The position numbers were made by a program, and so were the translations under genes. DNA of 64,000 nucleotides from Siphonodentalium dalli (taxonomy: Eukaryota > Mollusca > Scaphopoda > Gadilida > Siphonodentaliidae): assembly GCA_032622095.1 (NCBI GenBank), contig CP136068.1, positions 4,687,314 to 4,751,313 of the forward strand. Reading direction: 5' to 3'. Shown one piece after another: positions 37,501 to 52,200 of this stretch. A model generated the notes under the pieces. That model had not been told where the DNA came from, ran no database searches, and saw only the letters and a program-made list of their open reading frames with translations. The first letter of the stretch is position 1. Every line of letters begins with the position of its first letter.

Positions 37501-40500
37501 CAGATGAAATTTATACTATGCAATCTATGTCAGCCGCAAATCACAAAACTGGAAACAACTTTAAAATCCGTTGGAAACTGACGAAGTTACGGGGCCTCAA
37601 ACTTAGCAGTTTGTGCCAGGGGTTGATGTTTTCCCAATCCCGTCACCCAATTTCGAGGCAGGGGTGGGGTCACGTCCAAACACTTGAGATCAACCTACAC
37701 ATATTAGGACAACATATAATCACCATACTTCATATTTTCCGTCCATAAACTGCGATTCTTTCCACTCATGATTGATCCTATTATTATACTTCCATGGTGT
37801 AACCAAGGAAGTATATTGTTTTTCTACTGCGGCCGTTTTCTGTTTAATTGGAAATACTCAGAAACTAATGGGAGGAGGACCGCGAAATCTCTAGCGAATG
37901 AAGGCATCTAAGGTCTACTAAAAATAATGGTATCCGGATGTTGGTCCAATATCTTTTAACAGAGTTATGGCCCTTTTTCGATTATTTTTCATTATTATTA
38001 TTATTATTATTATACTACAGTATTTTTCAACGCCCAAATCTCGGAATGTATTAGTACTAGAAAACACAAGTTTGGTAAGTATGTTGGGGTAAATGAGTTC
38101 TATGCCTTTGGCTCATAACGGATATTGTCCGCATTTACCCCGTGGAGTTATCTCCCTTTATATGAAAAAATGTCATTTTATTATCTCGGAAATTATAAGG
38201 AGCAGAGCATTGAAAATTGGACTGTATGCACATCTCGATATGCCCTACTGCCCACGGGCATCAGAACTTGTGTCCGCGCTTTCCCTGAGGAGTTACCGCC
38301 CATAGTTGGCAAACCTCTATTTGATTGTACTCTGTTGTCCTCTTGTATCATTCCAGATAACTGCATGTGGTTTTCATAGTCGTGTTGACCGTTGTCAGTT
38401 TAGTCAGAGAAGGAAATTTTGACAGGGTCGGACATATATTTTGACACTGGGGTGGGGGGCAAATTGTTTGCAAAATAAAATTTTGATTGACATTCATATA
38501 TTTAAGTTTATGTATTTCCCGAACGAAAACAAACTCATACCGGAAAGGATTTTTGAAATCCGAGAAGAAATGCAAGAGTTACGGGCCCTCAAAGTTTGCA
38601 ATTTGGGCCCATGTGCTTGATAACACATCTCCTCCGAAGATGTCGAAGTTTGGATGTCAGCTGATACGCCAACGTGTGCGGACGGAAGAGGGCACGCGGT
38701 GGGCCAAATTTTGCCAGTGTCGGTTCATTATTGTGGGTCTGGGGAGGGGTGGTCCGTGGTACCAAATTTTAATTCTTCTCGGAATCAGATGAAACTTGGA
38801 ATATAACATCTGCAACATCAGCCGATCTAGAAACTGGAAAAATTTCGAAAATCCATCGAAAACTAAAAGAATCGCGGGCCCTCAAACTTTGCAATTTTGG
38901 GCCCATGTGCTTGATAACACATCTCCTCCGAAGATATCGAACATAGGATGTCATCTGATACGAAAATGCGTACGGACTGGAGACGGCACGCGGTGGGCCA
39001 AATTTTGCCAGTGTCGGTTCATTATTGTGGGTCTGGGGAGGGGTGGTCCGTGGTGCCGAATTTTAATTCTTCTCGGAATCAGATGAAACTTGGAATATAA
39101 TATCTGCAACATCAGCCGATCTCGAAGCTGAACACAGATCGTAAATACGTTGGAAAATGGCGGAGATTTTGGCCGTACAAGTTTGAATTTGGGCCCATAT
39201 GCTTTCCAATAATCAAAGTGTTATCCGTCTCCAAATCAGATGAAATTTATACTATGCAATCTATGTCAGCCGCAAATCACAAAACTGGAAACAACTTTAA
39301 AATCCGTTGGAAACTGACGAAGTTACGGGGCCTCAAACTTAGCAGTTTGTGCCAGGGGTTGATGTTTTCCCAATCCCGTCACCCAATTTCGAGGCAGGGG
39401 TGGGGTCACGTCCAAACACTTGAGATCAACCTACACATATTAGGACAACATATAATCACCATACTTCATATTTTCCGTCCATAAACTGCGATTCTTTCCA
39501 CTCATGATTGATCCTATTATTATACTTCCATGGTGTAACCAAGGAAGTATATTGTTTTTCTACTGCGGCCGTTTTCTGTTTAATTGGAAATACTCAGAAA
39601 CTAATGGGAGGAGGACCGCGAAATCTCTAGCGAATGAAGGCATCTAAGGTCTACTAAAAATAATGGTATCCGGATGTTGGTCCAATATCTTTTAACAGAG
39701 TTATGGCCCTTTTTCGATTATTTTTCATTATTATTATTATTATTATTATACTACAGTATTTTTCAACGCCCAAATCTCGGAATGTATTAGTACTAGAAAA
39801 CACAAGTTTGGTAAGTATGTTGGGGTAAATGAGTTCTATGCCTTTGGCTCATAACGGATATTGTCCGCATTTACCCCGTGGAGTTATCTCCCTTTATATG
39901 AAAAAATGTCATTTTATTATCTCGGAAATTATAAGGAGCAGAGCATTGAAAATTGGACTGTATGCACATCTCGATATGCCCTACTGCCCACGGGCATCAG
40001 AACTTGTGTCCGCGCTTTCCCTGAGGAGTTACCGCCCATAGTTGGCAAACCTCTATTTGATTGTACTCTGTTGTCCTCTTGTATCATTCCAGATAACTGC
40101 ATGTGGTTTTCATAGTCGTGTTGACCGTTGTCAGTTTAGTCAGAGAAGGAAATTTTGACAGGGTCGGACATATATTTTGACACTGGGGTGGGGGGCAAAT
40201 TGTTTGCAAAATAAAATTTTGATTGACATTCATATATTTAAGTTTATGTATTTCCCGAACGAAAACAAACTCATACCGGAAAGGATTTTTGAAATCCGAG
40301 AAGAAATGCAAGAGTTACGGGCCCTCAAAGTTTGCAATTTGGGCCCATGTGCTTGATAACACATCTCCTCCGAAGATGTCGAAGTTTGGATGTCAGCTGA
40401 TACGCCAACGTGTGCGGACGGAAGAGGGCACGCGGTGGGCCAAATTTTGCCAGTGTCGGTTCATTATTGTGGGTCTGGGGAGGGGTGGTCCGTGGTACCA

Positions 40501-43205
40501 AATTTTAATTCTTCTCGGAATCAGATGAAACTTGGAATATAACATCTGCAACATCAGCCGATCTAGAAACTGGAAAAATTTCGAAAATCCATCGAAAACT
40601 AAAAGAATCGCGGGCCCTCAAACTTTGCAATTTTGGGCCCATGTGCTTGATAACACATCTCCTCCGAAGATATCGAACATAGGATGTCATCTGATACGAA
40701 AATGCGTACGGACTGGAGACGGCACGCGGTGGGCCAAATTTTGCCAGTGTCGGTTCATTATTGTGGGTCTGGGGAGGGGTGGTCCGTGGTGCCGAATTTT
40801 AATTCTTCTCGGAATCAGATGAAACTTGGAATATAATATCTGCAACATCAGCCGATCTCGAAGCTGAACACAGATCGTAAATACGTTGGAAAATGGCGGA
40901 GATTTTGGCCGTACAAGTTTGAATTTGGGCCCATATGCTTTCCAATAATCAAAGTGTTATCCGTCTCCAAATCAGATGAAATTTATACTATGCAATCTAT
41001 GTCAGCCGCAAATCACAAAACTGGAAACAACTTTAAAATCCGTTGGAAACTGACGAAGTTACGGGGCCTCAAACTTAGCAGTTTGTGCCAGGGGTTGATG
41101 TTTTCCCAATCCCGTCACCCAATTTCGAGGCAGGGGTGGGGTCACGTCCAAACACTTGAGATCAACCTACACATATTAGGACAACATATAATCACCATAC
41201 TTCATATTTTCCGTCCATAAACTGCGATTCTTTCCACTCATGATTGATCCTATTATTATACTTCCATGGTGTAACCAAGGAAGTATATTGTTTTTCTACT
41301 GCGGCCGTTTTCTGTTTAATTGGAAATACTCAGAAACTAATGGGAGGAGGACCGCGAAATCTCTAGCGAATGAAGGCATCTAAGGTCTACTAAAAATAAT
41401 GGTATCCGGATGTTGGTCCAATATCTTTTAACAGAGTTATGGCCCTTTTTCGATTATTTTTCATTATTATTATTATTATTATTATACTACAGTATTTTTC
41501 AACGCCCAAATCTCGGAATGTATTAGTACTAGAAAACACAAGTTTGGTAAGTATGTTGGGGTAAATGAGTTCTATGCCTTTGGCTCATAACGGATATTGT
41601 CCGCATTTACCCCGTGGAGTTATCTCCCTTTATATGAAAAAATGTCATTTTATTATCTCGGAAATTATAAGGAGCAGAGCATTGAAAATTGGACTGTATG
41701 CACATCTCGATATGCCCTACTGCCCACGGGCATCAGAACTTGTGTCCGCGCTTTCCCTGAGGAGTTACCGCCCATAGTTGGCAAACCTCTATTTGATTGT
41801 ACTCTGTTGTCCTCTTGTATCATTCCAGATAACTGCATGTGGTTTTCATAGTCGTGTTGACCGTTGTCAGTTTAGTCAGAGAAGGAAATTTTGACAGGGT
41901 CGGACATATATTTTGACACTGGGGTGGGGGGCAAATTGTTTGCAAAATAAAATTTTGATTGACATTCATATATTTAAGTTTATGTATTTCCCGAACGAAA
42001 ACAAACTCATACCGGAAAGGATTTTTGAAATCCGAGAAGAAATGCAAGAGTTACGGGCCCTCAAAGTTTGCAATTTGGGCCCATGTGCTTGATAACACAT
42101 CTCCTCCGAAGATGTCGAAGTTTGGATGTCAGCTGATACGCCAACGTGTGCGGACGGAAGAGGGCACGCGGTGGGCCAAATTTTGCCAGTGTCGGTTCAT
42201 TATTGTGGGTCTGGGGAGGGGTGGTCCGTGGTACCAAATTTTAATTCTTCTCGGAATCAGATGAAACTTGGAATATAACATCTGCAACATCAGCCGATCT
42301 AGAAACTGGAAAAATTTCGAAAATCCATCGAAAACTAAAAGAATCGCGGGCCCTCAAACTTTGCAATTTTGGGCCCATGTGCTTGATAACACATCTCCTC
42401 CGAAGATATCGAACATAGGATGTCATCTGATACGAAAATGCGTACGGACTGGAGACGGCACGCGGTGGGCCAAATTTTGCCAGTGTCGGTTCATTATTGT
42501 GGGTCTGGGGAGGGGTGGTCCGTGGTGCCGAATTTTAATTCTTCTCGGAATCAGATGAAACTTGGAATATAATATCTGCAACATCAGCCGATCTCGAAGC
42601 TGAACACAGATCGTAAATACGTTGGAAAATGGCGGAGATTTTGGCCGTACAAGTTTGAATTTGGGCCCATATGCTTTCCAATAATCAAAGTGTTATCCGT
42701 CTCCAAATCAGATGAAATTTATACTATGCAATCTATGTCAGCCGCAAATCACAAAACTGGAAACAACTTTAAAATCCGTTGGAAACTGACGAAGTTACGG
42801 GGCCTCAAACTTAGCAGTTTGTGCCAGGGGTTGATGTTTTCCCAATCCCGTCACCCAATTTCGAGGCAGGGGTGGGGTCACGTCCAAACACTTGAGATCA
42901 ACCTACACATATTAGGACAACATATAATCACCATACTTCATATTTTCCGTCCATAAACTGCGATTCTTTCCACTCATGATTGATCCTATTATTATACTTC
43001 CATGGTGTAACCAAGGAAGTATATTGTTTTTCTACTGCGGCCGTTTTCTGTTTAATTGGAAATACTCAGAAACTAATGGGAGGAGGACCGCGAAATCTCT
43101 AGCGAATGAAGGCATCTAAGGTCTACTAAAAATAATGGTATCCGGATGTTGGTCCAATATCTTTTAACAGAGTTATGGCCCTTTTTCGATTATTTTTCAT
43201 TATTA
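34526..43205 (+). repeat. C' array, left part: 1736-bp units
   Basis: Starts inside a unit at its ATT tract (34526-36050). Full units start at 36051, 37787, 39523 and 41259. A further start at 42995 is cut at 43205 by E3. It differs from C by GAAAACACAAG, GCATTGAAAATTGG, CTGGAAAAATTTCG and GGGGTTGATG. In the unit at 36051 the motif GAGTTAY or a relative recurs at about 36224, 36409, 36551, 36838, 37129, 37424 and 37580. Confidence 0.97.
42995..43205 (+). repeat. Left part of the C' unit split by E3
   Basis: Contains the hairpin, the 150-bp spacer and the beginning of the ATT tract; the unit continues at 58547. Unit start to next unit start (60072), minus the 15341-bp insertion, equals exactly 1736 bp. 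Confidence 0.93.
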
Positions 43206-46200
43206 TTATACTTCCATATTTTAATATGGAAGTATATTGTTATTCAATTTATTATTTTTCTCCTCTATTATTATTATTCTAAGCAATTTTTCAACTCTTA
43301 TATCTCCGGAAGTACAAGAGATAGGGAGCTGAAATTTCGTATGCATATAGACCTATACTATTTCTAACTAATAAGAGTATATAGGATGTTGTCCACGATT
43401 GGTTTACAGAGTTATCTCCCTTTTTGTGAAAAAATGGGGTTGCTGTATCTCGAAAAGTATGAGCAGCAGAGACTCAAAATTTGGACCATATGTAGAACTC
43501 AGGATTCCCTATTGAATCCATACATTATAATTTATGTCCGCGCTTTTTCTACAGAGTTGTCGCCCATGATTCGCAAAATTCGATTTATTTCATATCATGT
43601 AACCGCCTATAACATGCACGGTATCCATATTTGAGAGATTTTATGTAGTTACCCGTTATCAACTTGCTACGAAAACAAGTTTTGAACAGGGACGGACTTA
43701 TATTTTTGGGTTTTGGGTGGGGGCAAAATTTTCGCAATTTTTTTTTTCGATGATTTCAACTATTTTTACTGTCGTGTATCTATAGGGTGTACTAATGATC
43801 CTCCTGAAAGAATTTTGTAAATCGGTTGAGAAATGTCCAAGTTACAGACCATCGCAAATTGTATTCATACATCGATTGAGGAGAAAGTGCTTGTGGACAA
43901 AACTCCTCCTAGACGACGCACGCGAACTGGATTTGGTCTATGTGAGCGTGTTATCCATAGAAAGAAGACGAAATGGTGCAATTTTGACGAAGATCCAAAA
44001 ACATTGGTCCATATTAGGGAGGGGGCAAAAATTGTCATATTTTGTTGGTCTCCGATTTGAACCAAAATTGTTGTGAAGTATCTATAAGATGTACCGAGTG
44101 AAATTATGAGTGAATTTTGTGAATCGGTTGAAAAATGTAGAAATTGTGGCCCCTTCATTTTTTTCAATTTTACAGAAGATGCACTATGAATTCAAATTCC
44201 TTCAACCAATCGTCAATTGTTTAGTGTCATTCGGTGGGGAATTTATAATACTTTTAAACGATTACCGACTTGCCTTATTATGTCGATGGAAGCCAGATAT
44301 AATCGAAATGTATGTACTGAACAGCATTAATATAGGTCTATATAGTAGAATATCGCCACAATATCTTACTAGAACCCTACTAAATATTAAAGGGGCATCA
44401 AATGCGAACACAATGACGCAAAAATTAGCTCGATATCTCGAAGATTGGCCGAGATATGGCGCCTTTTCTACACGCATCACCTAATTCCGAGGCAAGGGTG
44501 GGGGTCACACCAGAACGTTCCAATTGAACACAGAAATGTCAATAAACCATACTATCAACATACCAATCAATTCCGTGCGAATCCCTTATTATACTTCCAT
44601 ATTTTAATATGGAAGTATATTGTTATTCAATTTATTATTTTTCTCCTCTATTATTATTATTCTAAGCAATTTTTCAACTCTTATATCTCCGGAAGTACAA
44701 GAGATAGGGAGCTGAAATTTCGTATGCATATAGACCTATACTATTTCTAACTAATAAGAGTATATAGGATGTTGTCCACGATTGGTTTACAGAGTTATCT
44801 CCCTTTTTGTGAAAAAATGGGGTTGCTGTATCTCGAAAAGTATGAGCAGCAGAGACTCAAAATTTGGACCATATGTAGAACTCAGGATTCCCTATTGAAT
44901 CCATACATTATAATTTATGTCCGCGCTTTTTCTACAGAGTTGTCGCCCATGATTCGCAAAATTCGATTTATTTCATATCATGTAACCGCCTATAACATGC
45001 ACGGTATCCATATTTGAGAGATTTTATGTAGTTACCCGTTATCAACTTGCTACGAAAACAAGTTTTGAACAGGGACGGACTTATATTTTTGGGTTTTGGG
45101 TGGGGGCAAAATTTTCGCAATTTTTTTTTTCGATGATTTCAACTATTTTTACTGTCGTGTATCTATAGGGTGTACTAATGATCCTCCTGAAAGAATTTTG
45201 TAAATCGGTTGAGAAATGTCCAAGTTACAGACCATCGCAAATTGTATTCATACATCGATTGAGGAGAAAGTGCTTGTGGACAAAACTCCTCCTAGACGAC
45301 GCACGCGAACTGGATTTGGTCTATGTGAGCGTGTTATCCATAGAAAGAAGACGAAATGGTGCAATTTTGACGAAGATCCAAAAACATTGGTCCATATTAG
45401 GGAGGGGGCAAAAATTGTCATATTTTGTTGGTCTCCGATTTGAACCAAAATTGTTGTGAAGTATCTATAAGATGTACCGAGTGAAATTATGAGTGAATTT
45501 TGTGAATCGGTTGAAAAATGTAGAAATTGTGGCCCCTTCATTTTTTTCAATTTTACAGAAGATGCACTATGAATTCAAATTCCTTCAACCAATCGTCAAT
45601 TGTTTAGTGTCATTCGGTGGGGAATTTATAATACTTTTAAACGATTACCGACTTGCCTTATTATGTCGATGGAAGCCAGATATAATCGAAATGTATGTAC
45701 TGAACAGCATTAATATAGGTCTATATAGTAGAATATCGCCACAATATCTTACTAGAACCCTACTAAATATTAAAGGGGCATCAAATGCGAACACAATGAC
45801 GCAAAAATTAGCTCGATATCTCGAAGATTGGCCGAGATATGGCGCCTTTTCTACACGCATCACCTAATTCCGAGGCAAGGGTGGGGGTCACACCAGAACG
45901 TTCCAATTGAACACAGAAATGTCAATAAACCATACTATCAACATACCAATCAATTCCGTGCGAATCCCTTATTATACTTCCATATTTTAATATGGAAGTA
46001 TATTGTTATTCAATTTATTATTTTTCTCCTCTATTATTATTATTCTAAGCAATTTTTCAACTCTTATATCTCCGGAAGTACAAGAGATAGGGAGCTGAAA
46101 TTTCGTATGCATATAGACCTATACTATTTCTAACTAATAAGAGTATATAGGATGTTGTCCACGATTGGTTTACAGAGTTATCTCCCTTTTTGTGAAAAAA

Positions 46201-49200
46201 TGGGGTTGCTGTATCTCGAAAAGTATGAGCAGCAGAGACTCAAAATTTGGACCATATGTAGAACTCAGGATTCCCTATTGAATCCATACATTATAATTTA
46301 TGTCCGCGCTTTTTCTACAGAGTTGTCGCCCATGATTCGCAAAATTCGATTTATTTCATATCATGTAACCGCCTATAACATGCACGGTATCCATATTTGA
46401 GAGATTTTATGTAGTTACCCGTTATCAACTTGCTACGAAAACAAGTTTTGAACAGGGACGGACTTATATTTTTGGGTTTTGGGTGGGGGCAAAATTTTCG
46501 CAATTTTTTTTTTCGATGATTTCAACTATTTTTACTGTCGTGTATCTATAGGGTGTACTAATGATCCTCCTGAAAGAATTTTGTAAATCGGTTGAGAAAT
46601 GTCCAAGTTACAGACCATCGCAAATTGTATTCATACATCGATTGAGGAGAAAGTGCTTGTGGACAAAACTCCTCCTAGACGACGCACGCGAACTGGATTT
46701 GGTCTATGTGAGCGTGTTATCCATAGAAAGAAGACGAAATGGTGCAATTTTGACGAAGATCCAAAAACATTGGTCCATATTAGGGAGGGGGCAAAAATTG
46801 TCATATTTTGTTGGTCTCCGATTTGAACCAAAATTGTTGTGAAGTATCTATAAGATGTACCGAGTGAAATTATGAGTGAATTTTGTGAATCGGTTGAAAA
46901 ATGTAGAAATTGTGGCCCCTTCATTTTTTTCAATTTTACAGAAGATGCACTATGAATTCAAATTCCTTCAACCAATCGTCAATTGTTTAGTGTCATTCGG
47001 TGGGGAATTTATAATACTTTTAAACGATTACCGACTTGCCTTATTATGTCGATGGAAGCCAGATATAATCGAAATGTATGTACTGAACAGCATTAATATA
47101 GGTCTATATAGTAGAATATCGCCACAATATCTTACTAGAACCCTACTAAATATTAAAGGGGCATCAAATGCGAACACAATGACGCAAAAATTAGCTCGAT
47201 ATCTCGAAGATTGGCCGAGATATGGCGCCTTTTCTACACGCATCACCTAATTCCGAGGCAAGGGTGGGGGTCACACCAGAACGTTCCAATTGAACACAGA
47301 AATGTCAATAAACCATACTATCAACATACCAATCAATTCCGTGCGAATCCCTTATTATACTTCCATATTTTAATATGGAAGTATATTGTTATTCAATTTA
47401 TTATTTTTCTCCTCTATTATTATTATTCTAAGCAATTTTTCAACTCTTATATCTCCGGAAGTACAAGAGATAGGGAGCTGAAATTTCGTATGCATATAGA
47501 CCTATACTATTTCTAACTAATAAGAGTATATAGGATGTTGTCCACGATTGGTTTACAGAGTTATCTCCCTTTTTGTGAAAAAATGGGGTTGCTGTATCTC
47601 GAAAAGTATGAGCAGCAGAGACTCAAAATTTGGACCATATGTAGAACTCAGGATTCCCTATTGAATCCATACATTATAATTTATGTCCGCGCTTTTTCTA
47701 CAGAGTTGTCGCCCATGATTCGCAAAATTCGATTTATTTCATATCATGTAACCGCCTATAACATGCACGGTATCCATATTTGAGAGATTTTATGTAGTTA
47801 CCCGTTATCAACTTGCTACGAAAACAAGTTTTGAACAGGGACGGACTTATATTTTTGGGTTTTGGGTGGGGGCAAAATTTTCGCAATTTTTTTTTTCGAT
47901 GATTTCAACTATTTTTACTGTCGTGTATCTATAGGGTGTACTAATGATCCTCCTGAAAGAATTTTGTAAATCGGTTGAGAAATGTCCAAGTTACAGACCA
48001 TCGCAAATTGTATTCATACATCGATTGAGGAGAAAGTGCTTGTGGACAAAACTCCTCCTAGACGACGCACGCGAACTGGATTTGGTCTATGTGAGCGTGT
48101 TATCCATAGAAAGAAGACGAAATGGTGCAATTTTGACGAAGATCCAAAAACATTGGTCCATATTAGGGAGGGGGCAAAAATTGTCATATTTTGTTGGTCT
48201 CCGATTTGAACCAAAATTGTTGTGAAGTATCTATAAGATGTACCGAGTGAAATTATGAGTGAATTTTGTGAATCGGTTGAAAAATGTAGAAATTGTGGCC
48301 CCTTCATTTTTTTCAATTTTACAGAAGATGCACTATGAATTCAAATTCCTTCAACCAATCGTCAATTGTTTAGTGTCATTCGGTGGGGAATTTATAATAC
48401 TTTTAAACGATTACCGACTTGCCTTATTATGTCGATGGAAGCCAGATATAATCGAAATGTATGTACTGAACAGCATTAATATAGGTCTATATAGTAGAAT
48501 ATCGCCACAATATCTTACTAGAACCCTACTAAATATTAAAGGGGCATCAAATGCGAACACAATGACGCAAAAATTAGCTCGATATCTCGAAGATTGGCCG
48601 AGATATGGCGCCTTTTCTACACGCATCACCTAATTCCGAGGCAAGGGTGGGGGTCACACCAGAACGTTCCAATTGAACACAGAAATGTCAATAAACCATA
48701 CTATCAACATACCAATCAATTCCGTGCGAATCCCTTATTATACTTCCATATTTTAATATGGAAGTATATTGTTATTCAATTTATTATTTTTCTCCTCTAT
48801 TATTATTATTCTAAGCAATTTTTCAACTCTTATATCTCCGGAAGTACAAGAGATAGGGAGCTGAAATTTCGTATGCATATAGACCTATACTATTTCTAAC
48901 TAATAAGAGTATATAGGATGTTGTCCACGATTGGTTTACAGAGTTATCTCCCTTTTTGTGAAAAAATGGGGTTGCTGTATCTCGAAAAGTATGAGCAGCA
49001 GAGACTCAAAATTTGGACCATATGTAGAACTCAGGATTCCCTATTGAATCCATACATTATAATTTATGTCCGCGCTTTTTCTACAGAGTTGTCGCCCATG
49101 ATTCGCAAAATTCGATTTATTTCATATCATGTAACCGCCTATAACATGCACGGTATCCATATTTGAGAGATTTTATGTAGTTACCCGTTATCAACTTGCT

Positions 49201-52200
49201 ACGAAAACAAGTTTTGAACAGGGACGGACTTATATTTTTGGGTTTTGGGTGGGGGCAAAATTTTCGCAATTTTTTTTTTCGATGATTTCAACTATTTTTA
49301 CTGTCGTGTATCTATAGGGTGTACTAATGATCCTCCTGAAAGAATTTTGTAAATCGGTTGAGAAATGTCCAAGTTACAGACCATCGCAAATTGTATTCAT
49401 ACATCGATTGAGGAGAAAGTGCTTGTGGACAAAACTCCTCCTAGACGACGCACGCGAACTGGATTTGGTCTATGTGAGCGTGTTATCCATAGAAAGAAGA
49501 CGAAATGGTGCAATTTTGACGAAGATCCAAAAACATTGGTCCATATTAGGGAGGGGGCAAAAATTGTCATATTTTGTTGGTCTCCGATTTGAACCAAAAT
49601 TGTTGTGAAGTATCTATAAGATGTACCGAGTGAAATTATGAGTGAATTTTGTGAATCGGTTGAAAAATGTAGAAATTGTGGCCCCTTCATTTTTTTCAAT
49701 TTTACAGAAGATGCACTATGAATTCAAATTCCTTCAACCAATCGTCAATTGTTTAGTGTCATTCGGTGGGGAATTTATAATACTTTTAAACGATTACCGA
49801 CTTGCCTTATTATGTCGATGGAAGCCAGATATAATCGAAATGTATGTACTGAACAGCATTAATATAGGTCTATATAGTAGAATATCGCCACAATATCTTA
49901 CTAGAACCCTACTAAATATTAAAGGGGCATCAAATGCGAACACAATGACGCAAAAATTAGCTCGATATCTCGAAGATTGGCCGAGATATGGCGCCTTTTC
50001 TACACGCATCACCTAATTCCGAGGCAAGGGTGGGGGTCACACCAGAACGTTCCAATTGAACACAGAAATGTCAATAAACCATACTATCAACATACCAATC
50101 AATTCCGTGCGAATCCCTTATTATACTTCCATATTTTAATATGGAAGTATATTGTTATTCAATTTATTATTTTTCTCCTCTATTATTATTATTCTAAGCA
50201 ATTTTTCAACTCTTATATCTCCGGAAGTACAAGAGATAGGGAGCTGAAATTTCGTATGCATATAGACCTATACTATTTCTAACTAATAAGAGTATATAGG
50301 ATGTTGTCCACGATTGGTTTACAGAGTTATCTCCCTTTTTGTGAAAAAATGGGGTTGCTGTATCTCGAAAAGTATGAGCAGCAGAGACTCAAAATTTGGA
50401 CCATATGTAGAACTCAGGATTCCCTATTGAATCCATACATTATAATTTATGTCCGCGCTTTTTCTACAGAGTTGTCGCCCATGATTCGCAAAATTCGATT
50501 TATTTCATATCATGTAACCGCCTATAACATGCACGGTATCCATATTTGAGAGATTTTATGTAGTTACCCGTTATCAACTTGCTACGAAAACAAGTTTTGA
50601 ACAGGGACGGACTTATATTTTTGGGTTTTGGGTGGGGGCAAAATTTTCGCAATTTTTTTTTTCGATGATTTCAACTATTTTTACTGTCGTGTATCTATAG
50701 GGTGTACTAATGATCCTCCTGAAAGAATTTTGTAAATCGGTTGAGAAATGTCCAAGTTACAGACCATCGCAAATTGTATTCATACATCGATTGAGGAGAA
50801 AGTGCTTGTGGACAAAACTCCTCCTAGACGACGCACGCGAACTGGATTTGGTCTATGTGAGCGTGTTATCCATAGAAAGAAGACGAAATGGTGCAATTTT
50901 GACGAAGATCCAAAAACATTGGTCCATATTAGGGAGGGGGCAAAAATTGTCATATTTTGTTGGTCTCCGATTTGAACCAAAATTGTTGTGAAGTATCTAT
51001 AAGATGTACCGAGTGAAATTATGAGTGAATTTTGTGAATCGGTTGAAAAATGTAGAAATTGTGGCCCCTTCATTTTTTTCAATTTTACAGAAGATGCACT
51101 ATGAATTCAAATTCCTTCAACCAATCGTCAATTGTTTAGTGTCATTCGGTGGGGAATTTATAATACTTTTAAACGATTACCGACTTGCCTTATTATGTCG
51201 ATGGAAGCCAGATATAATCGAAATGTATGTACTGAACAGCATTAATATAGGTCTATATAGTAGAATATCGCCACAATATCTTACTAGAACCCTACTAAAT
51301 ATTAAAGGGGCATCAAATGCGAACACAATGACGCAAAAATTAGCTCGATATCTCGAAGATTGGCCGAGATATGGCGCCTTTTCTACACGCATCACCTAAT
51401 TCCGAGGCAAGGGTGGGGGTCACACCAGAACGTTCCAATTGAACACAGAAATGTCAATAAACCATACTATCAACATACCAATCAATTCCGTGCGAATCCC
51501 TTATTATACTTCCATATTTTAATATGGAAGTATATTGTTATTCAATTTATTATTTTTCTCCTCTATTATTATTATTCTAAGCAATTTTTCAACTCTTATA
51601 TCTCCGGAAGTACAAGAGATAGGGAGCTGAAATTTCGTATGCATATAGACCTATACTATTTCTAACTAATAAGAGTATATAGGATGTTGTCCACGATTGG
51701 TTTACAGAGTTATCTCCCTTTTTGTGAAAAAATGGGGTTGCTGTATCTCGAAAAGTATGAGCAGCAGAGACTCAAAATTTGGACCATATGTAGAACTCAG
51801 GATTCCCTATTGAATCCATACATTATAATTTATGTCCGCGCTTTTTCTACAGAGTTGTCGCCCATGATTCGCAAAATTCGATTTATTTCATATCATGTAA
51901 CCGCCTATAACATGCACGGTATCCATATTTGAGAGATTTTATGTAGTTACCCGTTATCAACTTGCTACGAAAACAAGTTTTGAACAGGGACGGACTTATA
52001 TTTTTGGGTTTTGGGTGGGGGCAAAATTTTCGCAATTTTTTTTTTCGATGATTTCAACTATTTTTACTGTCGTGTATCTATAGGGTGTACTAATGATCCT
52101 CCTGAAAGAATTTTGTAAATCGGTTGAGAAATGTCCAAGTTACAGACCATCGCAAATTGTATTCATACATCGATTGAGGAGAAAGTGCTTGTGGACAAAA

